Positions 1-5,371 of a stretch of 5,541 bases of DNA are shown piece after piece. Position 1 is the stretch's first letter, and each line of letters opens with the position of its first letter. Where the stretch lies: assembly GCA_009774465.1 (NCBI GenBank), contig VSNT01000355.1:1-5541 (forward strand), given 5' to 3'. The notes beneath the pieces are model-generated. The model saw only the letters and a program-made list of their open reading frames with translations. It made no database searches and had not been told where the DNA came from. Source of the DNA: Lachnospiraceae bacterium. Its GTDB lineage: Bacteria; Bacillota_A; Clostridia; Lachnospirales; Lachnospiraceae. The translations under genes and the position numbers were made by a program.

Positions 1-1366
1 GCCCTATACAGCCGCCATTATAATAGGCAATCACTACTTCCTGACAAAAGTCCTTTGAGATCACCTTTTTCAATTCGTTACGCACGGATTTCCCCCGACC
101 GGTGGCGATTCCGATCTTGATCCCCCGGGAAAGGAGTTGGTTCAACTGTTCAAAAACCGCGATTCCCCCAGCCACTTCCCCGTGCTTATCGTATAGTGTC
201 CCATCATAATCGAATATGACACCCTTAAAGATCTTGCCCACTAGCCTTCGCAGATAAGCCAGTCCCGCCTTCCGGTATGCTTCCTCGTCGCAACATCGGA
301 TGTCTCTATATTTTCGGTATACCGCCATGGCTACGGGATCTTTTCTTCGGTTCTTCAACTCATCTTGATTGCAAATATTATAGCTCAGATGATAGAGCTT
401 TTTTCCAAAATCAGCTACTTTGGGCTTTCCGGGATTAATCCTGCGAAGTAGGCCTGCCTGTAAGACAAGCTGAAAGACAAAATCAAAGGACGAGAAAAGC
501 CCGTCAACTGTCTTATCCTCAACATCAAAACGGATGACCGGGATGTCCTGCGGAAGCAGTCCAAGGGTTTTATCCGCGATTGTTTCCATGGAGGTTCCCG
601 CCATGGAAACAATCGCTGTGCGGTCCCTACGGTCGGAGAGCCAATAGTGCCTCCCGTGGGCGAAATTCCGGAAGTCCACAAGTTGGATATTCCCCAATGA
701 AACCTCGCTGAACTTGGATTCCAAATCAATAGCCGCCGGCGTCGTGATCCCACCATGCAAGACGATTAGGGTTTCCTTTGCCAGTATAGACCTCACCTGC
801 TCTGTCCAGGGTTTGTGGGTACCCCAGGAAACCGTACTCGGAAGGCGGAAAAAGCTGCTTCCTGTCAGACCTTCAAACGCCCGGCACAGCAACACCGTGG
901 ATGACACAAGGGATTCCACCGCCAAATAGCCATCCTTCGGTATGGGCATCCGGTATTCAAAGTAGTCGTTGTGCAGATTGTTCCGCTGAAACTCCTTGAT
1001 GGGCGCATTAGCACACATGCAACACGTCAGTAGACCCTCCGGTTCTAATTCCGAGAGATACTGATAAGCGTGAATGGAGTCCTTGTTCCTCCCTCCTGCC
1101 GTAAACAGTAGCACAGCCATTTCCTGCATCTGTTTACTGAAAAGAGTCAACTCCATAGGGGTAAGGCTTTTCGCGATTCCTCCGCTTTTGGCACAAAGGT
1201 ATTCAAAAATATGCGCCACCGAAAGAGAACCGCCCGACCCGACGCTGAGGAAGGGCAGATGGATGTATTTTTGCAAAAAACCTGTCAGGACCCCGATATC
1301 CCCGGCAAGGGCTCCTTGATAAATCAAGTCGAGGTTTTGCAATTCTCTCTCAAAATCTTTCCCCAT
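1..1366 (-). CDS. Double SIS domain - HAD-IIB phosphatase fusion protein (3' end off the window)
   Basis: The reading frame is open without a stop from ATG at 1366 to the window edge, giving 455 residues of an incomplete protein. Residues about 25-125 resemble a SIS (phosphosugar-binding) domain, with a GSGGS loop at 43-47 and a TAGGRNKD segment at 89-96. Residues about 190-300 resemble a second SIS domain, with an FAHGRH segment at 235-240 recalling the KHGP region of GlmS-type isomerases, and SMAGTS at 254-259. From about 378 a HAD domain begins: D386-Y-D388-G-T is motif I (nucleophile and general acid) and T422 in IATGR is motif II. The AYYNGG segment near 447-452 fits Cof/HAD-IIB phosphatases; motifs III and IV lie off the window. 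A cytoplasmic sugar-phosphate isomerase or binding protein plus phosphatase is inferred; the substrate is unknown. The start has AGGTG six bases upstream, overlapping the Nudix stop codon, so translational coupling is likely. The domain reading is strong, the function is not. Confidence 0.85.
   Translation of the reverse strand, partial: MGKDFERELQNLDLIYQGALAGDIGVLTGFLQKYIHLPFLSVGSGGSLSVAHIFEYLCAKSGGIAKSLTPMELTLFSKQMQEMAVLLFTAGGRNKDSIHAYQYLSELEPEGLLTCCMCANAPIKEFQRNNLHNDYFEYRMPIPKDGYLAVESLVSSTVLLCRAFEGLTGSSFFRLPSTVSWGTHKPWTEQVRSILAKETLIVLHGGITTPAAIDLESKFSEVSLGNIQLVDFRNFAHGRHYWLSDRRDRTAIVSMAGTSMETIADKTLGLLPQDIPVIRFDVEDKTVDGLFSSFDFVFQLVLQAGLLRRINPGKPKVADFGKKLYHLSYNICNQDELKNRRKDPVAMAVYRKYRDIRCCDEEAYRKAGLAYLRRLVGKIFKGVIFDYDGTLYDKHGEVAGGIAVFEQLNQLLSRGIKIGIATGRGKSVRNELKKVISKDFCQEVVIAYYNGGCIG
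576..616. repeat. Perfect 16-bp inverted repeat inside the SIS-HAD coding sequence
   Basis: GCGATTGTTTCCATGG at 576-591 is matched exactly by its reverse complement at 601-616, leaving a nine-base centre (592-600). It falls over residues about 251-263 of the SIS-SIS-HAD protein, within the second SIS domain, so both arms are coding. Such a perfect palindrome is not required by the protein sequence. It would form a very stable hairpin in the mRNA, or a cruciform in DNA. Confidence 0.9.
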
Positions 1367-1376
1367 AGGTTTCACC

Positions 1377-1832
1377 TCACAGTTTATGGTATTCCACCTT
1401 CGTATAGTGATTTTCCTCGTCCCATTCTATGTAAAGCTCCCGAATCCCCTCCGCCAGGAAGATGGGTAGACGGTATTCCATTCCCTCCGCCAGGGGCAGA
1501 TCCGGGATTTTATCAAGGTCGATCCAGGCGACGTGCCCTTCGCCACCCGCCACAAGCGTTCCCGTAAAGCCCTCTGCCACATAATTGAAGATAATATGCC
1601 GTTCTTTTGTAACGGTATTAAAAATATTTACCACGCCCTTAAACCTCAAAGCTTCCACACAAAGTCCCGTTTCTTCCTGAAGCTCTCTGGCAGCGCACTG
1701 CATCATACTTTCGCCATACTCTAGGTGACCTCCCGGAAACGCCCAGCCAGGCCACGATTTTATCCTATCGATCATCAGAGCTTTCCCCTCCGATATCAGG
1801 GCACACATGCTGGTTAATTCTACTTTAGGCAA
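1377..1832 (-). CDS. Nudix hydrolase (MutT-like)
   Basis: The product is a 151-residue cytoplasmic protein with a perfect Nudix box: G35, E41, R49-E50, E53-E54 and G56 follow the G-x5-E-x7-RE-U-x-EE-x-GU pattern. It follows the WAFPGGHLEYGE lead-in typical of MutT/8-oxo-dGTP-diphosphatase-like members. The family hydrolyses nucleoside diphosphates linked to another moiety (damaged NTPs, nucleotide sugars, cofactors) using Mg2+ bound by the box glutamates. The substrate cannot be told from sequence. The start is TTG at 1832-1830: AAAGGGG lies eight bases upstream, and the next ATG (1808) would remove the first beta strand. The gene is first in an operon with the SIS-SIS-HAD gene (10-base gap) and is served by the promoter at 1923-1951. 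The pairing suggests it produces or removes a nucleotide-linked sugar that its neighbour handles; this is inference. Confidence 0.93.
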   Translation of the reverse strand: MPKVELTSMCALISEGKALMIDRIKSWPGWAFPGGHLEYGESMMQCAARELQEETGLCVEALRFKGVVNIFNTVTKERHIIFNYVAEGFTGTLVAGGEGHVAWIDLDKIPDLPLAEGMEYRLPIFLAEGIRELYIEWDEENHYTKVEYHKL

Positions 1833-1848
1833 TTTGATTTCCCCTTTA
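1833..1848 (-). promoter_or_regulatory. Ribosome binding site that fixes the TTG start of the Nudix gene
   Basis: AAAGGGG on the minus strand (1847-1841) is followed by an eight-base spacer and then TTG at 1832. No comparable site precedes the in-frame ATG at 1808, so TTG is preferred. Confidence 0.65.
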
Positions 1849-1922
1849 TCACCAGGAACTGCTCCTCGCTGTTCTCAGCAATTTTTGTTCTCTGATCTCA
1901 CATTTCAACTCAGATGATATGC

Positions 1923-1951
1923 ATTATACTAAATCAGCTATTCAAACGCAA
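1923..1951 (-). promoter_or_regulatory. Sigma-A type promoter for the Nudix / SIS-HAD operon
   Basis: On the minus strand a perfect -10 box TATAAT (1928-1923) lies 17 bases downstream of TTGCGT (1951-1946; TTG plus a T-rich flank). The predicted transcription start is near 1916, leaving a leader of about 84 bases before the TTG start at 1832. The leader contains two copies of GAGAACA 16 bases apart but no strong hairpin that I can see. Confidence 0.7.
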
Positions 1952-2032
1952 GGCAATACGGAATTAAATTGGAATTTTTAGAGGAAAAGTACCCGCTTAA
2001 TGGTCAGCACCAACAGCGAGCGCTTTCTTTAT

Positions 2033-2305
2033 CTAGATTCTGCTCCGCAACCCAGGCAAAGCAGCAATCACAAACAAGAGACAAAAGAGAGCGAAAGCTG
2101 TCCTGAGGAATCTGGAGAGATTCAAAAGCAACAAGATAACGCCAAATAACACAGACAACTGAGTTGCCTCTAGAGTTGTTGCTAGGCCTTTCTCGCTGAA
2201 TCGTTTCCGAAATACCACCAGTTTGGACGCTCTGATCGGGTATGTTTCGTGTTCCTTCATCCAGATAAAATATTGCAGATACGGATTTTCCTCAATACGT
2301 TTCAC
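2033..2305 (-). CDS. Small two-span membrane protein, hypothetical
   Basis: The ORF encodes 90 residues. The N-terminal 45 are charged and hydrophilic, followed by hydrophobic segments at about 49-63 and 68-84 with a short basic turn (SRFLR) between them, and a basic end (RSR). This suggests a hairpin membrane protein. The family is not recognised. The start is GTG at 2305; the ribosome binding signal is poor (GGA only two bases upstream). The ORF lies in the same frame as the preceding KilA-N gene, separated from its TAA by seven sense codons. It may therefore be translated by reinitiation, or be the detached C-terminus of a longer KilA-N protein. The composition looks protein-like, but expression is uncertain. 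Confidence 0.5.
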   Translation of the reverse strand: MKRIEENPYLQYFIWMKEHETYPIRASKLVVFRKRFSEKGLATTLEATQLSVLFGVILLLLNLSRFLRTAFALFCLLFVIAALPGLRSRI

Positions 2306-2326
2306 TTCCGTTTTTATAACAAAATA

Positions 2327-2917
2327 TTATTTTCCCCCGCTTTTTCCCTTTTGTGCTAGCCTGACTAGAGCAAGTCTCTCCGCCGGGTCAAGCCATAAGA
2401 GAAAATCTGCCGCAATCTCGGGGTAAGCACGCACACCTCCGCCTTTACCCTGTTTCACGCGCATCCCAACTGCGTGTGTCCTCCTAATCCACAACGATGG
2501 CGTAACGGTCAGCGATGTCGTATGGGCCTGATGAATCAGTTCCTCACAGACCTTATCATCGAACTCCTCATTCATGTCATTTTCCCATTGACGAAGGAAC
2601 TCCAAAGTATTGCGGCTCCGCATCCAGCTTTGAATGACATACCCAGGAGAATCCGCTGAGTATTGTCTTGCCAGTTCTGTCAACGATACCATGTCCTCGC
2701 AGATCATGCCACGAATATAGCGGTGCATAATTTCGGTATGATTTCCTATCTTTTGCGATATTCGCAGCTTTTCTTCATCCAATGAATCATAAAAGGTCTT
2801 TCTGCTCTTGTCTGCCAAATCCTTGTCCACCAATCCCTTATCGACAAGCTGATTAAGTGCAGACTCATACTGGAACGCAATGCGTATGTATAGGTTACTT
2901 ACTTCTTCCACTGTCAT
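2327..2917 (-). CDS. KilA-N domain protein
   Basis: The product has 196 residues. Residues about 75-190 match the KilA-N pattern: VSLTELAR, then a W-M-R-S-R-N-T-L-E-F-L stretch (98-108) with WE at 111-112, then P140, a W-I-R-R-T-H-A-V-G stretch (143-151), K-GGGVRAYPEIAADF and WLDPAERLAL. KilA-N is a DNA-binding domain common in phages and mobile elements. Its role is usually undefined, often regulatory. The N-terminal 60 residues are an unassigned, charged, probably helical extension. Many family members continue past the domain, whereas this one stops at TAA (2329-2327) soon after it. The ATG at 2917 has AAAAGGAG about ten bases upstream. A TG-extended -10 box at 2943-2948 gives it its own promoter. 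It may act as a regulator of the surrounding mobile DNA; that is inference. Confidence 0.82.
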   Translation of the reverse strand: MTVEEVSNLYIRIAFQYESALNQLVDKGLVDKDLADKSRKTFYDSLDEEKLRISQKIGNHTEIMHRYIRGMICEDMVSLTELARQYSADSPGYVIQSWMRSRNTLEFLRQWENDMNEEFDDKVCEELIHQAHTTSLTVTPSLWIRRTHAVGMRVKQGKGGGVRAYPEIAADFLLWLDPAERLALVRLAQKGKSGGK

Positions 2918-2942
2918 GGTCCAGTTCTCTCCTTTTTCTGCC

Positions 2943-2969
2943 AGTATAACAGAAAAAACGAGATTTGAA
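2943..2969 (-). promoter_or_regulatory. Extended -10 promoter for the KilA-N gene
   Basis: On the minus strand TATACT (2948-2943) is preceded by TG one base away (TGTTATACT). The nearest -35-like hexamer is TTCAAA (2969-2964) at a short 15-base spacing. The gene's Shine-Dalgarno site follows within about 15 bases, so the leader would be short. The site abuts the end of the small recombinase gene. Confidence 0.5.
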
Positions 2970-2974
2970 TAGAC

Positions 2975-3325
2975 TCAATTTATTTCAAGGGGTGGAGATT
3001 GGTATCTGGCCGTCTTTCGAGGATGTCCAGCTTTATCGTAATCCACGTTACACCGGCGCTCCCGTTCGAATTGGGTATCTGTGTATGTCTCTATTCCAAC
3101 CATAGGAATATATTTTGCATTAGATAGGAGTTTGTCTATCGTTGCTCTGCCCCATTTCAGATTACCAGATGGAGAAGGGATATCTTTTGCGTAAAGCATA
3201 TCTACAACTTTCCCTAGACTGGCACCAGCAAGATAGTATTCAAATACACTGCGGACGACATCTGCCTTTTCTTCTTGAACAATGATTTCCTCGTTAACTA
3301 AAACATACCCATACGGAATTTTCAT
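2975..3325 (-). CDS. Stand-alone 'Recombinase' domain protein, no catalytic domain
   Basis: The product has 116 residues and matches almost only the central DNA-binding 'Recombinase' domain of large serine recombinases: IPYGY at 3-7, V..EEKADVVRSVFEYYLAGASLGKV, IPSPSG (49-54), KWGRATIDKLLSNAKYI (57-73). The N-terminal resolvase domain with its catalytic serine is absent, and so are the zinc ribbon and coiled coil. The N-terminus is clean: ATG at 3325 with GTGAGG five bases upstream, so the gene looks expressible rather than randomly broken. It could be a DNA-binding accessory factor, an excision or directionality helper, or a decayed fragment. It lies tail-out from, and on the opposite strand to, the truncated recombinase that starts at about 3503. 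The domain call is firm; that it works alone is a guess. Confidence 0.75.
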   Translation of the reverse strand: MKIPYGYVLVNEEIIVQEEKADVVRSVFEYYLAGASLGKVVDMLYAKDIPSPSGNLKWGRATIDKLLSNAKYIPMVGIETYTDTQFERERRCNVDYDKAGHPRKTARYQSPPLEIN

Positions 3326-3340
3326 GATGGCCTCACTTTC

Positions 3341-3394
3341 TTAAACATGAATAAAAGCAGGTTTGAGCACAAAAAACCTCACCCAAGCCTGCAT
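3341..3394 (-). CDS. Possible 17-residue leader peptide upstream of the small recombinase
   Basis: ATG at 3394 opens a 17-codon ORF (MQAWVRFFVLKPAFIHV, TAA) preceded by GAGAGG eight bases upstream and followed after 15 bases by the small recombinase gene. Its coding sequence carries an imperfect inverted repeat (3357-3365 with 3384-3392, one mismatch). A short well-spaced ORF, a hairpin and a structural gene together resemble a translational attenuator. The ORF could equally be chance; no homologue is known to me. Confidence 0.35.
   Translation of the reverse strand: MQAWVRFFVLKPAFIHV
3357..3392. repeat. Imperfect inverted repeat in the leader of the small recombinase gene
   Basis: GCAGGTTTG (3357-3365) and CAAGCCTGC (3384-3392) pair over nine positions with one mismatch around an 18-base loop that includes an A6/T6 run. 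It may form an RNA hairpin in the leader. Confidence 0.5.
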
Positions 3395-3416
3395 AAGCAA
3401 TACCTCTCAATATGTG

Positions 3417-3422
3417 ATTATA
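3417..3422 (-). promoter_or_regulatory. Candidate -10 box for the leader ORF and small recombinase
   Basis: A consensus TATAAT lies on the minus strand. The predicted start near 3410 falls just ahead of the leader's ribosome binding site (3408-3403). The -35 region is poor (TGCAAA at 18 bases), so this rests mainly on the -10 match and position. Confidence 0.35.
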
Positions 3423-3471
3423 ACGAATTTGCTAAGGCAATTTGCAGCAGATTTGCCAAATATCGATTAAA

Positions 3472-3499
3472 CCTGCGTATAAGTGACGTTGTACGCAGG
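3472..3499. repeat. 28-bp inverted repeat centred on GA; candidate serine-recombinase crossover site
   Basis: CCTGCGTA (3472-3479) and TACGCAGG (3492-3499) are perfect 8-bp arms. Extended to 13-base arms they match at 10 positions, and the exact centre is the dinucleotide GA (3485-3486). Large serine recombinases of the TnpX/TndX type cross over at a GA dinucleotide within imperfectly symmetric sites (family knowledge). The repeat ends four bases before the point where homology of the truncated recombinase begins. Its use as an att site is inference. Confidence 0.45.
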
Positions 3500-4462
3500 C
3501 GTTGTCTACCATTTGAAAACACCCATGAGGCCATTGTTGACCCGGAAACCTGGAAACTGGCCCAACGGTCACGGCAGACAGTACGCCGGACGGACACCAC
3601 GGGCGAGGCCAATCCCCTGACGGGGCTGTTGTTCTGCGCCGAGTGCGGGGCCAGGATGTATAACCATCGAAGCAGAGGCAGGGCGCTGAAAGAGGGGTGG
3701 GAACCTGACCCTGACAGCGGCCTCTATCCCAGCGATAACTACAACTGCTCCACCTATATGCTGACCGCCAAACACTCCGAGCAGAAGTGTTGCAGCCACT
3801 ATATCACCACCAGGGCAGTCCGTACGCTGCTGCTGGATACCATCAAGACTGTCAGTACCTATGCGATCTCCGATGAAAAGGGCTTTGTCGAGAAGATTCG
3901 CGCCGCCTCCCAACTTCGGCAGGACAACGCCGCGAAGGAATTGAAACGCAAGCTGAACCGGGACCGCAAACGGTCCGCAGAACTGGACGGGCTGATAAAG
4001 AAGCTCTATGAATCCTTTGCCACGGGCAGTTTGACGGAGAAGCGGTTTAAGCTGCTGTCGGACGGATATGAACAGGAGCAGGAGGAACTGGACGCGGCAA
4101 TCGTGCGGGAACAGGCAGAATTGGATGCGTTCAACGCCGACACGGACCGGGCAGATCAATTTTTGGAGCTTGTCAAGCGGTACACTGATTTTTCTATGCT
4201 GACCACGCCGATGATCTTGGAGTTCGTGGATAAGATCGTTGTCCACGCGCCGGACAGGTCCAGCGGTGAGCGGATGCAGGAGGTCGACATTTATCTGAAG
4301 TTCATCGGTAAGTTTGATGTACCGCTCCCGGAGCCTACGCCGGAGGAACTGGCGGAACAGGAGCGGTTGCGGAAGAAACGGGAAAAGCAGCGGGAATACT
4401 CCCGGCGCTCCCGTGAAAAGAAGAAACGGGCGGCGGCTCAAAATTGACTATGCTGTGCCGGA

Positions 4463-4494
4463 GGGCGGTTTGCGTCAAGCAGACCGCCCTTTTT
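4463..4494 (+). terminator. Intrinsic terminator of the recombinase gene
   Basis: Arms 4463-4473 and 4479-4489 form an 11-bp GC-rich stem (one G-U pair) with a five-base loop, followed by five T (4490-4494). It lies 15 bases after the recombinase stop codon. Confidence 0.9.
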
Positions 4495-4745
4495 GTGTCC
4501 TAAATTTCAATCCATGTGAAATCAGCGAACAAAACAGCGTCAGAATTGCGATTTTTCATGGAAACACGCAACGCTGGACAGCGAACACGGTACGTTGTCC
4601 TCTGCTGGTTTTCACGGTGACCCATGACTTCACGCTGAACGCTGAAACTCGATATGCGTTCCTGTGACCTGGGCATTGCGAACAGCTTGCCCAGGCCGCT
4701 GGGGGCGCTTTCAAATTCTACGCCGGATGGCGAATACGATTATCG
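4495..4745 (+). other. Noncoding, hairpin-rich region; candidate oriT
   Basis: This gene-free stretch between the recombinase terminator and the HTH/mobC/relaxase genes is where the transfer origin lies in related elements (family knowledge). It has two good hairpins: 4576-4583 with 4593-4600 (eight pairs, one G-U), and CCTGGGCA/TGCCCAGG at 4668-4675 with 4688-4695. It also has repeats: CAGCGAACA at 4523-4531 and 4579-4587, GCGAACA again at 4678-4684, and tandem ACGCTGAA at 4632-4646. MobC and relaxase would bind here. The nick site cannot be assigned by eye. I see no convincing promoter, though one must lie here for the operon. Confidence 0.5.
4668..4695. repeat. 8-bp inverted repeat in the candidate oriT
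   Basis: CCTGGGCA and TGCCCAGG are perfect arms around a 12-base loop that contains GCGAACA. There is no T-run after it, so it is not an intrinsic terminator. Its position upstream of the mobilization genes fits an oriT inverted repeat. Confidence 0.65.
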
Positions 4746-4759
4746 AAGGAGATATGATT

Positions 4760-4969
4760 ATGAATATCAGGAACGAAATCAAAGCATACATTGTCAGAGA
4801 GGGCTTCACCATGAGCGAGTTAGTGGAAAAGCTGGCGGAACAGTACGGATGGAGCCCCAGCGTCCCCAATCTCTCCGACAAGCTGCGCCGGGAGTCCCTG
4901 CGCTACAAAGAGGCGGTGGAACTGGCTGACACTCTCGGCTATGACCTCGTTTGGCAGAAGCGGCGATAA
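4760..4969 (+). CDS. Small helix-turn-helix protein of the mobilization module
   Basis: The product has 69 residues. A helix-turn-helix fold of the Cro/C1 (XRE) type is suggested by TMSELVEKLAEQYGW (helices 1-2), SVPNLSDKLRRESLRY (recognition region) and EAVELADTLGYDLVW. It is probably a DNA-binding regulator or accessory transfer protein acting at the adjacent noncoding region. Small proteins of this kind commonly stand just before mobC in Tn1549-like elements. The start is the second of two close ATGs (4760): AAGGAG lies eight bases before it, but only two bases before the ATG at 4754. Frames opening further upstream (4664) would run through the hairpin region and are not supported. mobC follows eight bases after the stop, so the two are co-transcribed. 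Confidence 0.82.
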   Translation: MNIRNEIKAYIVREGFTMSELVEKLAEQYGWSPSVPNLSDKLRRESLRYKEAVELADTLGYDLVWQKRR

Positions 4970-4977
4970 GGGGGACT

Positions 4978-5313
4978 ATGGCGAAAAGTAAAACCAGCGG
5001 TATCTATTTCAAAGTTACAGACGAGGAACGGAGCCTAATCGAACAGAGGATGGCACTGATGGGCGTTCACAACATGAGCGCCTATATTCGGAAGATGTGT
5101 ATTGACGGCTACATTGTCCAACTGCAAATCAAGGAACTGGACGAGTGTGCCAAGCTCCTGCGGTATACCTCCAACAATGTGAATCAGATTGCCCGTCGGG
5201 TCAATTCCGGCGGCGGGGTCTATCCCGACGAGGTGGACGAGATCACCGCAAAGCTGACGGAGGCCAGCGGTCTGTTCGGGAGCATTTTGGAGCAGCTATC
5301 GAAAATTCAATGA
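4978..5313 (+). CDS. mobC: MobC-family mobilization protein
   Basis: The product has 111 residues. The N-terminal part (FKVTDEERSLIEQRMALMG, then NMSAYIRKM) fits a ribbon-helix-helix DNA-binding fold. Residues about 58-90 carry the MobC signature, including NNVNQIARRVN (66-76), G78-G80 and PDEVDEI. MobC is a relaxosome accessory protein that binds oriT and helps the relaxase melt or nick it, in the cytoplasm of the donor. The ATG at 4978 follows AAGGGGG, which overlaps the stop of the HTH gene; an in-frame start at 4951 would overlap that gene and lacks a ribosome site. The relaxase gene follows after a terminator-like hairpin. Family assignment is firm. Confidence 0.92.
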   Translation: MAKSKTSGIYFKVTDEERSLIEQRMALMGVHNMSAYIRKMCIDGYIVQLQIKELDECAKLLRYTSNNVNQIARRVNSGGGVYPDEVDEITAKLTEASGLFGSILEQLSKIQ

Positions 5314-5318
5314 CAGTC

Positions 5319-5360
5319 TGGTGGTGGGCGAAGATTTTTCGCTCACCACCATTTTCTTTT
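5319..5360 (+). terminator. Terminator-like hairpin between mobC and the relaxase gene
   Basis: Arms 5319-5332 and 5338-5351 form a 14-bp stem (one G-U pair) with a five-base loop, followed by TTTTCTTTT (5352-5360). It starts six bases after the mobC stop and ends directly at the relaxase ribosome binding site. It could reduce relaxase expression relative to mobC or act as an attenuator. Confidence 0.82.
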
Positions 5361-5371
5361 GAGGGGAGGTT

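Larger units (their letters stand above)
1833..2032. other. Intergenic region between the membrane ORF and the Nudix gene
   Basis: About 200 AT-rich bases contain the Nudix operon promoter and leader. I see no further ORF with a ribosome binding site and no clear intrinsic terminator for the upstream KilA-N/membrane ORF pair. Readthrough transcription from that pair into the Nudix operon is therefore possible. Confidence 0.5.
3347..4447 (+). pseudogene. Large serine recombinase, 5'-truncated (C-terminal part only)
   Basis: The frame is open for 366 codons, but only residues from about 53 (position 3503) look like a TnpX/TndX-type large serine recombinase: PFENTHEAIVDPETW (55-69), NPLTGLLFCAECGARMYNH with C97/C100 and later C134 and C148/C149 (recombinase zinc ribbon), a charged coiled coil at about 185-265, and a DUF4368-like end (FVDKIVVHAP, D-I-Y-L-K-F-I-G) with a lysine/arginine-rich tail. 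The catalytic resolvase domain and most of the central recombinase domain are missing. The first 52 residues show no family resemblance, are encoded by more AT-rich DNA, and the ATG at 3347 has no ribosome binding site. The remnant is therefore probably not translated and cannot catalyse recombination alone. It ends in a strong terminator, as an intact gene would. Deletion or insertion at about 3486-3503 is the likely cause. Confidence 0.8.

Noticed and set aside
415..756. A 113-codon minus-strand ORF
   Set aside because: It overlaps the SIS-HAD gene in another frame; the SIS-HAD frame carries recognisable motifs throughout and this one carries none.
1074..1567. Plus-strand ORFs of 81 and 118 codons
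   Set aside because: They are shadows opposite the SIS-HAD and Nudix genes, with low-complexity proline/arginine-rich translations.
3347..3502. The first 52 codons of the truncated recombinase ORF as a real N-terminal domain
   Set aside because: There is no family resemblance, no ribosome binding site, AT-rich composition, and overlap with the leader region of the opposite-strand gene.
3569..4441. A 290-codon open frame on the minus strand opposite the recombinase
   Set aside because: It is antisense to a well-matched recombinase coding sequence, has a composition typical of antisense GC-rich DNA, and shows no domain or ribosome binding site.
4654..4759. Upstream starts that would extend the HTH gene or a parallel 91-codon frame
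   Set aside because: They run through the hairpin region and lack ribosome sites, whereas ATG 4760 has AAGGAG at ideal spacing.
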